Shown in pieces: positions 37,433 through 45,318 of a stretch of DNA of 64,000 bases. Location of the stretch: positions 496,001 to 560,000 of the forward strand of contig NZ_JAVLVT010000005.1 in NCBI RefSeq assembly GCF_031628175.1, given 5' to 3'. Numbering within the stretch: the stretch's first letter is position 1; every line of letters begins with the position of its first letter. Source of the DNA: Lipingzhangella_A rawalii. GTDB taxonomy: Bacteria > Actinomycetota > Actinomycetes > Streptosporangiales > Streptosporangiaceae. The position numbers and the translations under genes are program-made. The notes beneath the pieces were generated by a model. That model worked only from the letters and a program-made list of their open reading frames with translations. It was not told the DNA's origin and did not search any database.

Positions 37433-38890
37433 GGTCGCGCGTCCCCGGTACACCTCGACGTCGTCACGCTCGGTACGAGAAGGAGCAACATGTCCACGAA
37501 CGAGCGGTCCGCCGTTCCCGAGCGCAGTCGTGGCGTGAACATCGCCCTGTGGGGGGCGCAGATCCTCCTGGCGGGATATTTCGCCTTCGTGGCTGCGAAT
37601 AAGCTTCTCGGGGCCTCCGCCGAGGTCGTGTTGTTCGACGAGATCGGGCTGGGACAGTGGTTCCGCTACGTCACCGGAGTTGTGGAGCTCGCCGGTGCCG
37701 TAGGCCTGCTTCTGCCCCGACTGGCCGGGATCGCCGCACTCGCATTGGCTGGGGTTATGGTCGGCGCCACCGCCACGAATCTGTTCGTGCTTGAGGACGG
37801 CGCGATTCTCGCGGCCCAGACCACTGCACTGCTGGTGCTGTTCCTGCTTCTCGCCTGGGGCCGCTGGCCCTGGACGCGGAGCCTGGTGGACCGGATCCGG
37901 GGGCTCTGAGCCAGCGCCCTGGGAACGCCCCGCGCTCGTTCCCCCCACGGGCCCACGACGTGGCCGGGGAACGGCTACGCGGACGTGGGTACGGATCAGC
38001 ACCACCGCCGCTCCCGGCAGCAGGGCAATCGTTGTCAGCACGCCGTAGGCCACGGCTGCGCTGAGCCCGTCCGCGGCCCCCAGGCCCACCATTGCGAACG
38101 TGCCCGCAGCCGCGACTTCCCGCGGCCCCCAACCCCCGACGTTCACCGGCAGGGCCATCGCCACCAGGGCCACCAGCAGCAACGGCACCAGCACACCCAG
38201 GGGGGCGGTCGTCCCCGTGCTGCGCGTGGCAACCAGGAACAACGCGAGATAGGCCCCCAGCGCACCCGTGGACAGCGCCACGATCCCCAGCCAGACAGGC
38301 AGGAGCCCGGTGCGGACCTCCCTCCAGACAGCCGTCACCGCCCTGCGCAGCCACGAGCGGGGCCGCAGCCATCCGGCCAGAGCCACCCCGGCGGCGAGAC
38401 CCGCGGCCAGCACGAGAGCCACCCCGGGAACCACCCCCAGCTCGCGAGCCGCCTCCCCGAAGAGTCGCGGATAACCAGCCAGCGCCACCAGGGACGCCCC
38501 GATGAGGACAAGCTGCCCCGAGACCCGTTCCAGGACCACGATGCGGGTACCCCGGCCGAGATCCCCGACCTGCCGCCCGTGGCACCAGGCACGGTGCACG
38601 TCACCGAGGACACCGCTGGGCAGCACGGCGTTGACGAACTGTGCCCGGTAGGTGTCGGCCAGCGCGGCCGACCAGGGCAGTTCCACCCCGAGCTGCCGCG
38701 CGACCAGGCGCCACCGGGCGGCATTGCAGCCGGTCCACACCAGCCCGGCTGCCAGCGCGGTTCCCACGGTGTCCGGCCGGACCGCGGACACTCCGGACGC
38801 GAAGGACTCTGCGCCCAGGTGCAGTCCGAGCATCCCCAGCAGGGCGGCAGCCATCGCCAGCCGCACCCACGGCCTGAGCCGGTTCGGCAT
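37415..38890 (-). CDS. Flippase-like membrane protein (LPG synthetase TM family), last gene of operon
   Basis: The frame reads 491 aa from ATG 38890; GTG 38896 is in frame. GGGGAGG precedes the start, which overlaps the methyltransferase stop. Residues 1-320 are the UPF0104/flippase-like domain with about eight hydrophobic segments and the family stretches NAVLPSGVLGDVHRAW and VNVGGWGPREVAAAG. Relatives translocate lipids or glycolipids. The last 160 or so residues are polar, unlike the family, and lie opposite doxX. The protein may really end near 37920 with a frameshift in the record, or the tail may be genuine. Confidence 0.75.
   Translation of the reverse strand: MPNRLRPWVRLAMAAALLGMLGLHLGAESFASGVSAVRPDTVGTALAAGLVWTGCNAARWRLVARQLGVELPWSAALADTYRAQFVNAVLPSGVLGDVHRAWCHGRQVGDLGRGTRIVVLERVSGQLVLIGASLVALAGYPRLFGEAARELGVVPGVALVLAAGLAAGVALAGWLRPRSWLRRAVTAVWREVRTGLLPVWLGIVALSTGALGAYLALFLVATRSTGTTAPLGVLVPLLLVALVAMALPVNVGGWGPREVAAAGTFAMVGLGAADGLSAAVAYGVLTTIALLPGAAVVLIRTHVRVAVPRPRRGPVGGTSAGRSQGAGSEPPDPVHQAPRPGPAAPGEKQEQHQQCSGLGRENRAVLKHEQIRGGGADHNPSQCECGDPGQSGQKQAYGTGELHNSGDVAEPLSQPDLVEQHDLGGGPEKLIRSHEGEISRQEDLRPPQGDVHATTALGNGGPLVRGHVAPSRTERDDVEVYRGRATTATVE
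37490..37909 (+). CDS. DoxX-family membrane protein
   Basis: 139 aa from ATG 37490 with AGAAGGAG at 37478-37485, a strong ribosome site. Four hydrophobic helices; first helix LWGAQILLAGYFAFVAANKL, second GVVELAGAVGLLLPR. Family members are redox- or stress-linked membrane proteins with unclear chemistry. The whole gene lies opposite the 3' part of the flippase-like frame on the other strand, an unusual overlap. Confidence 0.8.
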   Translation: MSTNERSAVPERSRGVNIALWGAQILLAGYFAFVAANKLLGASAEVVLFDEIGLGQWFRYVTGVVELAGAVGLLLPRLAGIAALALAGVMVGATATNLFVLEDGAILAAQTTALLVLFLLLAWGRWPWTRSLVDRIRGL

Positions 38891-39750
38891 CAGCACCTCC
38901 CCTCGGCAGACCTGGGCAGGGCCAGCACGTCGATATGCGGCACGGTCACCCGGAGCGTCCCCCGGGCCAGCTCCTGGCGGCGCCGAGCGAGGTAGTCCGT
39001 TGCGGACTGTTCCAGCGCCGGACGCCAGGCACAGCCGGCCTCAATCCAGCCCAGCAGCCACTGTGTCACCAGCTGTGGCTGTCCTGCCCCAATCCGCCAC
39101 GGACTCGCGGCGGAGTACGGCACCATTCCCTGCCGCCGGAACTCAGTACACAGGGCCTGTGGTGCGGCCGCACCGAGTAGCGTGCCACGGCCGGGAACAG
39201 ACCGTTGCTGGTGGGCTGCGAAGGCCGATGCGAACGCCGCGTCGCGCTCGTCGGCGGGATCCAGCTCGGGACGCCGCACCACCGACAGGGCGAACAGTGC
39301 CGCACAGCCCACGGACCGGACCACAGTGACCAACTGGCGCAGCTCCGTGGCCGTGAGCAGGTCAAGCAGCGCCGAGGCGCCGACGAGCACGGCGCCACTG
39401 GAGCGCAGGTCCCGAGGATCCAGGGCGGCGACGTCACCGACCCGGGTTTCCACGGTGACCGTCCCCCCATCGGCGGTGACTGTTGGCACGCACGCAGCGG
39501 CGTGGCGGAGTAGCGTCGCGTCGCGGTCGCAGAGGACCCAGTGCTGGGGGCCGGGTAGCAGCGGTGCCAGCCATCGCATCAGCGCCCCCGTTCCACACCC
39601 CAGATCCCAGATGACCAGCGGGTGGTTGGCCGGTGGATCCAGCTCCGCTACCAGCCGGTGCACCAGTTCCGCACTGCGGGCCGCCGCGTCGGCGTCCGCA
39701 CGCAGGGCCAGCCACTCGGGATCCACGCTGGGCAGGTCCGGGGTACTCAA
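38890..39750 (-). CDS. SAM-dependent methyltransferase
   Basis: 286 aa from TTG 39750. That start is chosen because GGAGGAG lies 7 bases upstream and TTGA overlaps the preceding stop; the longer frame to 39894 has no such support. SAM motif I is VIWDLGCGTGALMRWL, with an acidic CDRDA in motif II position. The C-terminal part is Arg/Leu rich. The family is a general class I methyltransferase; the substrate cannot be told. It is translationally coupled on both sides within the eight-gene operon. Confidence 0.8.
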   Translation of the reverse strand: MSTPDLPSVDPEWLALRADADAAARSAELVHRLVAELDPPANHPLVIWDLGCGTGALMRWLAPLLPGPQHWVLCDRDATLLRHAAACVPTVTADGGTVTVETRVGDVAALDPRDLRSSGAVLVGASALLDLLTATELRQLVTVVRSVGCAALFALSVVRRPELDPADERDAAFASAFAAHQQRSVPGRGTLLGAAAPQALCTEFRRQGMVPYSAASPWRIGAGQPQLVTQWLLGWIEAGCAWRPALEQSATDYLARRRQELARGTLRVTVPHIDVLALPRSAEGRC

Positions 39751-40868
39751 CGTGCAGCTCCTCCAACGCTCAGGGCCACGGCAAGCTGCCGCGCTGTGTG
39801 GTCCCACGATTGCAGCGTGGCGCGTCGCCGGATCGCCGCACCGCGCATCCCGGCCCGCAACTGGGGATGGGTCAGCCAGCGATGCAGGCCCCACGCCAGG
39901 GCTCGGGCATTTCTGGGGGGGACCAGGATTCCCGCCTGGGCCCCGTCCTCGTCCTGCCCCAGGGCCTCGGGCAGTCCCCCCACCGCTGGGGCCAGGACCG
40001 GGATCCCCCGCGCCAGTGCCTCAGTCACCACCATCGCGTAACTCTCCACCCGGGAGGCGAGGACCAACAGATCCGCGTCCGCATAGGTGGATTCGAGTGC
40101 CGGGCCGCTACGCGGTCCGGCCAGGTGGATTCGTGTTCCCAGATCGGTGTCGTCGCGCCGACGCCGTACGTGTGCCACGAACTCCGGAGCTCGGCGGAGG
40201 GAACCGACCATGGTGCAGGTCCAGTTGTGGGTGCGCAGCCGTGCCAACGCATCGACAAGGAGGTCATGTCCCTTGATCGGACTCACCGACGCGACACAGA
40301 GCAACCGCCCGCCCGGATCACTGGGCCGGGTCACCGGTGCGGCCGCGGTGCCCGGGTACGCCACGGACACCCGGCTGGGGGGCACTCCGTGCACCTCCAC
40401 GACGCGCCGGGCCGCCCAGCTGCTCACGGTCACCACAGTGTGGGCTGCGTGCACCGCGGCGCGTTCCGCACGGTCCAGAACCGCCGGGTCGCCGTCCTCG
40501 CCGTTGCGCGCAGCATCGCCCACCGGCAGGTGCAGAAGTATGGCCAGGTGGATCCGTTCGGCGTGGCGGCGCAGCCGTTGGGGCGCGCCAGCCGCAACGA
40601 GCCCATCGACGAGAACGGTCTGGCCGCTGGGGATTCCGGCCAGGCAACGGTCCAGCCGTTCCTGTGCCTTCACCTCCGGGTGGGGCCAGGGGCCGTGCAC
40701 GGGATGTTCGTGCACCTGGTGTCCCCGCGTCGACAGGGCCCGCGCCAACCGCAGGTCGAAAACGTTGCCGCCACTGGGTACGGTCGCGTCCGCCACATCC
40801 CCGGGGGTCACGGTGTGGACGATGCGCGGGAGGGGAGGCGTGGGGTCAGGGACCACAGTCACCGGCAT
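39747..40868 (-). CDS. Glycosyltransferase family 4
   Basis: 373 aa GT-B fold enzyme. N-terminal GGNVFDLRLARALSTRGH; C-terminal nucleotide-sugar region with SVSPIKGHDLLVDAL, and the GT4 retaining E-x7-E motif in ESYAMVVTEALARG followed by GIPVLAPAVGGLPE. It should transfer a sugar with retention of configuration. Being inside an operon with a GTP cyclohydrolase II paralogue, it may glycosylate the pyrimidine- or pterin-derived product. Donor and acceptor are unknown. Confidence 0.85.
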   Translation of the reverse strand: MPVTVVPDPTPPLPRIVHTVTPGDVADATVPSGGNVFDLRLARALSTRGHQVHEHPVHGPWPHPEVKAQERLDRCLAGIPSGQTVLVDGLVAAGAPQRLRRHAERIHLAILLHLPVGDAARNGEDGDPAVLDRAERAAVHAAHTVVTVSSWAARRVVEVHGVPPSRVSVAYPGTAAAPVTRPSDPGGRLLCVASVSPIKGHDLLVDALARLRTHNWTCTMVGSLRRAPEFVAHVRRRRDDTDLGTRIHLAGPRSGPALESTYADADLLVLASRVESYAMVVTEALARGIPVLAPAVGGLPEALGQDEDGAQAGILVPPRNARALAWGLHRWLTHPQLRAGMRGAAIRRRATLQSWDHTARQLAVALSVGGAAR

Positions 40869-40897
40869 ACCCCCGTTTCCTGGCCGTGCGCGGGTCG

Positions 40898-41296
40898 CTA
40901 GAGCCGCCGTTCGTAGCTGGCCCAGGCAATGTGTGACTCGTGCAGGGTGATGGTCAGTGCCTCCAGCCCGTGACCCGCGTCCCCGAAGGCACCCGCCCGG
41001 ACCCGTTCGGCGAGCCGGTCGGCCACCACCTGGGCCAGACGTTCGGTGGTGGTGTTGAGATGCGCCAGCTCGGGGTCCTCGTCGAGGTTGCGGTGGTTCA
41101 GGGCGGACAGGACCTGCGACAGTTCCTGTGTGGCCAGACCGATGTCCACCACGATCCCGTTCGGGTCCAGCTCCGGACGCTGGAAGGTCGCGTCCACGAG
41201 ATAGGTGGCTCCGTGGAGCCGTTGGGCGGGGCCGAACACCTCCCCGTGGAGGCTATGCGCGATCATCATGTGATCCCGGACCGTGACTCGGAACAT
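40898..41296 (-). CDS. PTPS/QueD-like protein with altered active site
   Basis: 132 aa from ATG 41296 with GAGGTGAG upstream. The tunnelling fold of 6-pyruvoyl-tetrahydropterin synthase/QueD is clear: H14 in the first strand, RLHGATY, VVDIGLA, LNHRNLDEDPEL, NTTTERLA, HESHIAW. Against E. coli QueD, where CGRLHGH carries the catalytic Cys and two zinc His, this protein has A24 in place of Cys and A30 in place of the second His. Normal PTPS chemistry is therefore unlikely; the substrate is probably a different 6-substituted pterin or pyrimidine. The gene starts 7 nt after the dehydrogenase. Confidence 0.8.
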   Translation of the reverse strand: MFRVTVRDHMMIAHSLHGEVFGPAQRLHGATYLVDATFQRPELDPNGIVVDIGLATQELSQVLSALNHRNLDEDPELAHLNTTTERLAQVVADRLAERVRAGAFGDAGHGLEALTITLHESHIAWASYERRL

Positions 41297-41303
41297 GGTG
41301 AGC

Positions 41304-42296
41304 TCACCTCGGCATGGTGTCGGCGGCGTAGGTGACGCGATGGGCCAAACCGGGAGGGCGTTCCCGGGCCAACCGTGGCAGTGTGCGCGGTAGCTCCGCA
41401 AAGCTTCCTTCGCTTGTGACCAGTGCGTCGAACGTCGGATCGCGCAGCAGCTCCAATGCGAGTTCCATCCGTTGGCGCGAGCTGCGCCGCGCCTGTCGGG
41501 CAGGGGAGACGGTTCCGACCTGGCTGCTGCGCAGGGTCAGGCGTCGGGAGTGGAATCCGGCACCCAGGGGAACACGCACCGCCTGGTCTCCGTACCAGCT
41601 GAGCTCCAGCACCGTTGCTTCGAATCCGGCTAGCTCCAGCGCGTGGGCCAGCCCCTCCTCGGTGGCGCTACAGTGCACCACGAGATCGCGTTCGCCAGCC
41701 GCCTCTGGCGGGGTAGCGAAGTCGGCTCCGAGGTGCGCCGCCACGCCCGCGCGTTCCGACTCGACATCCACCAGCTGGACCTCAACACCCGGAATGCCCG
41801 CGCACAGCCGCGCTACGGCGCAGCCCACCATGCCGGCTCCCAGCACCGTGATGCGGTCCCCGATCCGCGGCGCCGCGTCCCACAGTGCGTTGACCGCGGT
41901 CTCGACAGTTCCGGCGAGTACGGCCCGCTGGTCTGGAACGCCGCTGGGAACCGGCACCACCGCGGAGGTAGGCACCACGTAGTGCGTCTGATGGGGGTAG
42001 AGGCAGAAGACGGTGGTGCCCGTCCACGCAGCCGGCCCCTGCTCAACCACCCCCACGTTGAGATAGCCGTACTTGACGGGAGCCGGAAACGCACCTTCCT
42101 GGAAGGGTGCACGCATCGACTCCCGCTGTTCCGGGGGCACCCCACCACGCAGCACCAGGGCCTCGGTGCCCCGGCTCACTGCGGAGAAGCGGGTCCGGAT
42201 CAGGACCTCGTCGGGACCCGGATCCGGCACCGTCACTGGGCGGATGTCGACGTCCCCCACGGCGCGCAGCCATAGCGCCTCGGCTTCAGTGGGCAT
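41304..42296 (-). CDS. MDR-family dehydrogenase
   Basis: 330 aa from ATG 42296 (GAGGGG upstream); the longer frame to 42524 runs under the creatininase gene. Medium-chain dehydrogenase fold: SAVSRGTEALVLRGG near the N terminus, VKYGYLNVGVVE, and the NAD(P) motif GAGMVGCAVARLC. The SRGTE form is shared with the BchC/DHICDH-like branch rather than with catalytic-zinc ADHs, so the Cys/His zinc set is not clear. It overlaps the creatininase gene by 11 nt. It likely oxidises or reduces a hydroxyl in the pathway. Confidence 0.8.
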   Translation of the reverse strand: MPTEAEALWLRAVGDVDIRPVTVPDPGPDEVLIRTRFSAVSRGTEALVLRGGVPPEQRESMRAPFQEGAFPAPVKYGYLNVGVVEQGPAAWTGTTVFCLYPHQTHYVVPTSAVVPVPSGVPDQRAVLAGTVETAVNALWDAAPRIGDRITVLGAGMVGCAVARLCAGIPGVEVQLVDVESERAGVAAHLGADFATPPEAAGERDLVVHCSATEEGLAHALELAGFEATVLELSWYGDQAVRVPLGAGFHSRRLTLRSSQVGTVSPARQARRSSRQRMELALELLRDPTFDALVTSEGSFAELPRTLPRLARERPPGLAHRVTYAADTMPR

Positions 42297-43065
42297 CGTC
42301 GACCCCTCGGTGCTGGTTCGTGTCCTGCGGGTGGGCTCCGGTGCGCAGCGCGGCCAGGTGACGGCCGAAGGCCGCGACCAGCCCCTCCAACAGTGCCGCT
42401 CCCTTGTCGGCGCTAGCCCGGGATGGATGGCCGATGACGCCGTTGTCGGTGTAGGCCGCCATCCCCAGGGTGGGCAGGTGGCGGCGGTCGTCGGCGCGGC
42501 GGTCGCTGGTGGTGTATCCCGCACGCACCAGGTGCGGATGGGTGTACAGCAGCAGAGACACCTCGGCCTCGCCGGCGTGCATATCGCTGAGTAGGGAGCT
42601 CTCCAGCCCGGCCTGTTCGCGTGCCTCCTGCCAGTCGGCGAGGTCGGGGAACAGGGCTAGGCGCCGGCCCGGGCCGGCGGCTTCCTGGACGGCGTTGATG
42701 AGCACGTGGTTGCCGCCGTGGCCGTTGATCACGGCCAGTCGGGATACGCCATCGTGCTGGAGGGACCTGGCCACGTCCCGAATCAGAGCGGTCAGGGTGG
42801 TCGAGGTGAGGCTCACTGTTCCTGGCCACTGCGCGTGTTCCTGGGAGCAGGACAGCGGCAGCGGTGGCAGTGGCCGTAGCTGGTAACTGTGGGCGAGCCG
42901 CTCGGCGATGCTGCTGGCTACGAGGGTGTCGGTTGCCAGGGGCAGGTATGGCCCGTGCTGTTCGAAGCTCCCAACGGGAAGGACGGCGACATCCGCATTC
43001 TGGTGGTGGACCTCGGTGGTGGTCAGTGTGCGCCAGTGTGGCGGCATGGGTTCCGGAGTGCTCAC
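42286..43065 (-). CDS. Creatininase-fold amidohydrolase, possible FAPy formamide hydrolase
   Basis: 259 aa from GTG 43065 (GTGA overlap with the stop before it). Metal-site motifs of the creatininase family are intact: E35, H37 and D46 in SFEQHGPYLPLATDT, H116 in NGHGGN, and H163/E168 in MHAGEAEVS. Members include creatininase, mycofactocin MftE and the archaeal ArfB formamide hydrolase, which deformylates the FAPy nucleotide made from GTP. Directly after a cyclohydrolase paralogue with a changed catalytic Tyr, an ArfB-like deformylation is the most economical role. This is inference. Confidence 0.85.
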   Translation of the reverse strand: MSTPEPMPPHWRTLTTTEVHHQNADVAVLPVGSFEQHGPYLPLATDTLVASSIAERLAHSYQLRPLPPLPLSCSQEHAQWPGTVSLTSTTLTALIRDVARSLQHDGVSRLAVINGHGGNHVLINAVQEAAGPGRRLALFPDLADWQEAREQAGLESSLLSDMHAGEAEVSLLLYTHPHLVRAGYTTSDRRADDRRHLPTLGMAAYTDNGVIGHPSRASADKGAALLEGLVAAFGRHLAALRTGAHPQDTNQHRGVDDAH

Positions 43066-43703
43066 GGCCGGCTCCTGTGGGCCGCCCCGTTGAGCTGGGG
43101 GAGGTCGTGGCCAAGCCGGTCGCGTTTGGCGGTCAGGTAGCGCACGTTGTCGGTGGTCGCGGGGATGAGCAAGGGGACCCGTGCGGCCACGTGGACACCG
43201 TGGGAGCGCAGGGCCTGCCCCTTTTCCGGATTGTTGGACAGCAGCCGCACCGAGCGAATTCCCAGATGGGTGAGGATCCGCGCGGCCGGAGTGTAGTCAC
43301 GGGTGTCCACGGGAAACCCCAGCCGGGTCGCGGAGTCCACCGTGTCCATCCCATGCTCGTCCTGGAGAACATGGGTGCGGATCTTGGCGAGCAGACCGAT
43401 CCCGCGCCCCTCGTGCCCGCGCAGATAGACGAGAACTCCTCGCCCTTCCCGGGATATGTCCCCCAGAGCCGCATGCAGCTGGTCACCGCATTCGCACCGT
43501 CGGGCTCCGAATATATCTCCGGTGACGCACTCGGAGTGCACCCGTACCAGGATCCCGTCGTGGCCGTCGGTGTCTCCGAGGACCAGTGCCAGATGCTCGT
43601 CGCTGCCGGGGCCGTTCCGGAACGCCACCGCGCGGAAGGTGCCATATCCGGTTACCAGATCGGACTCTGCGAGATCGCCGCTGTCAATACCTTGGCCGTG
43701 CAT
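43062..43703 (-). CDS. GTP cyclohydrolase II paralogue with Tyr to His active-site change
   Basis: 213 aa from ATG 43703, with GGGGAGG upstream. It is a stand-alone RibA domain without the RibB half. Zinc Cys C59, C70 and C72 match E. coli C54, C65, C67; D133 and R135 match D126 and R128. E. coli Tyr105 (KIRAY) aligns with H112 (KIRTH), at the same constant offset of 7. A Streptomyces paralogue with this Tyr changed to Met is reported to stop at the formylated pyrimidine (FAPy). The neighbours suggest a dedicated pathway rather than riboflavin synthesis. Expected substrate GTP; product probably FAPy nucleotide. Confidence 0.9.
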   Translation of the reverse strand: MHGQGIDSGDLAESDLVTGYGTFRAVAFRNGPGSDEHLALVLGDTDGHDGILVRVHSECVTGDIFGARRCECGDQLHAALGDISREGRGVLVYLRGHEGRGIGLLAKIRTHVLQDEHGMDTVDSATRLGFPVDTRDYTPAARILTHLGIRSVRLLSNNPEKGQALRSHGVHVAARVPLLIPATTDNVRYLTAKRDRLGHDLPQLNGAAHRSRP

Positions 43704-43792
43704 CTGCCTCCCCTTCTCGCCACTGGCGGAAACCGGCTCGGCCGTGCCATTTCGGGAATGGCGGTAATTACCATGCATTTCCCTGCCTTCGC

Positions 43793-44515
43793 CTAAACGT
43801 ATCCCACAGTGGTGGGCTGGGGGTGGCCCAAACATCGGGAGCGGCCCAGCAGCCATGCCACGTCCCGCCCGAAGGACCACATCAGCAGCGCCAGTGCTCC
43901 AGCGACGAGGGCAGCCGCAGTGGCCACGGGCAGGACAGCTGTGCCCGTGGCCACCAGTACGATTCCCTGGGTGGCTGCCACCCACTGACGGGCACGGCTG
44001 AAGGGCAGTGGTGCGCGCAGCACGGGTAGGAACCACCCCGCGGCCACGAAGGCGTAGCGCATCAGGCCGATGGCCAGGACCCATGGCCCCAGCATCGCCG
44101 CGGCGTGCAAGCTGAGCACCAGGAGCAGAAACGCGTCCACTTCCATGTCGAACCGGGCCCCGGTAGCGGAGGTCGTGCTGGTGTGGCGGGCCACCGGACC
44201 GTCTACCGCATCCAACAGCAGGGCCACGCCGGCGAGGGGAACCAGCAACTCGGGTGGGGCCGCATCGCCAAGGCGGTCCATCACCAGCGCGGTAACCCCG
44301 CCGACCAGCAGCGCTCGCGCCAGGGTGATCCGGTCGGCCGGGCCGAGTCGACGGCCCGCTGTCGGCCGGCCGAACAGCAGAGTGAACAACACCACGCCGT
44401 AGGCCAGTCCACAGAGCCAGCCCACGGGGCCGAGACCGACCGTGCCCCAGACGCCCGCCAATAGTGCCGGTAGGCCGGCCACGACGACGATACAGTCCCG
44501 AACAGTCAGCGCCAT
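43793..44515 (-). CDS. CDP-alcohol phosphatidyltransferase, first gene of operon
   Basis: 240 aa from ATG 44515; the longer frame to 44617 is not needed. The CAPT signature DG-x2-AR-x8-G-x3-D-x3-D is matched exactly in the stretch starting DAVDGPVARH, preceded by Asp two residues before. Six hydrophobic helices follow the usual topology. Members move a phospho-alcohol from a CDP-linked donor to an alcohol acceptor, as in phospholipid synthesis. Neighbouring genes 90 nt downstream encode the RibA-like enzyme. It may build a lipid or phosphodiester carrier for the operon's product. Confidence 0.88.
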   Translation of the reverse strand: MALTVRDCIVVVAGLPALLAGVWGTVGLGPVGWLCGLAYGVVLFTLLFGRPTAGRRLGPADRITLARALLVGGVTALVMDRLGDAAPPELLVPLAGVALLLDAVDGPVARHTSTTSATGARFDMEVDAFLLLVLSLHAAAMLGPWVLAIGLMRYAFVAAGWFLPVLRAPLPFSRARQWVAATQGIVLVATGTAVLPVATAAALVAGALALLMWSFGRDVAWLLGRSRCLGHPQPTTVGYV

Positions 44516-44697
44516 GATCCACCCGCCCTGCGGTTGTGTGGCAGGTCGGACGGGGGAGTGTCCCCACAGCCGGGGCCGTGGTGTCCGTTCCGTCCTGACC
44601 TCGCCCTTTCGTAACACACACGTAGGCGGGGACCCGGGAGTTCACCTGTGTCGTGTCGGGATTGCTCGGGCTGGGCGTGGCAAGCGGAGGGAAGTCG

Positions 44698-44728
44698 GGC
44701 CGGCAACGGAACCGTGCCGCTGCCGGCC
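44698..44728 (-). terminator. Two-level hairpin after the small acidic gene
   Basis: An 8-bp outer stem (44698-44705 with 44721-44728) encloses an inner ACGG/CCGT stem. It lies just past the stop of the minus-strand gene at 44735 and upstream of the eight-gene operon. Confidence 0.5.
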
Positions 44729-44734
44729 GCACCG

Positions 44735-45103
44735 CTACGTTCGGTGCTCGCTGAGCAGGCTGGTCAGTAGGGTGGCCATCGCCTGTGCGGGGGTGTTCTC
44801 CAGGAGGTCGTCGCCGAGTTCCAGGCGCCATTCCGCGCTGCGGTCGTTGCGCAGGAACAGCTCCAGGGTGCTGGCGTAGGGCAGGTGCGGGTTGGTGATC
44901 TCCAGTTCGGCCTCCTCGGGGCCGGTATCCCGTTTGGTCAGACTCAACCCGGCGGCGGACAGCAGCTCGACCACGGTGTCCACGTAGCGGTCGAGCTGGT
45001 CTGCGGAGAGGAGCTCCGGGGACTCCTCGTCAATGGAGGTGTCGACCTCCTGCCAGGCTTGGGCGATACTGGGGCTGGGCGGGGTGTGGGTCGTGGCACC
45101 CAT
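44735..45103 (-). CDS. Small acidic hypothetical protein next to XRE regulator
   Basis: 122 aa from ATG 45103 with AAAGGAG upstream. Acidic and helical, with two likely domains: an N-terminal helical part (DQLDRYVDTVVELLSAAG) and a C-terminal part (LELFLRNDRSAEWRLELGDDLLE). No membrane segment or catalytic motif. It is divergent from the XRE/DUF397 genes over 215 bp and may belong to the same regulatory locus. Family unknown to me. Confidence 0.68.
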   Translation of the reverse strand: MGATTHTPPSPSIAQAWQEVDTSIDEESPELLSADQLDRYVDTVVELLSAAGLSLTKRDTGPEEAELEITNPHLPYASTLELFLRNDRSAEWRLELGDDLLENTPAQAMATLLTSLLSEHRT

Positions 45104-45318
45104 GGACCGTTCTCCTTTCGAGGACACCGCCCGGGGCGAGACGGGAGCGTCACCTCAGCCTCCGCCCCGGGCGGTGGTCGCTGTCGCTGTGGAATCGGGC
45201 TGATCCCGACGGAGCCGGCTCCCGGCTGACGAAATCTTGACCATCACTTTCCGTGAGTGTGACATGGCGCATAGACTTACTGCAAGTGCGAATTCTCAAT
45301 AGTCTGATTGGTTCAAGG

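Noticed and set aside
43704..44831. Long N-terminal extension of the GCH II paralogue
   Set aside because: It is an antiparallel or shifted shadow of the CDP-alcohol phosphatidyltransferase gene; ATG 43703 has a good ribosome site.
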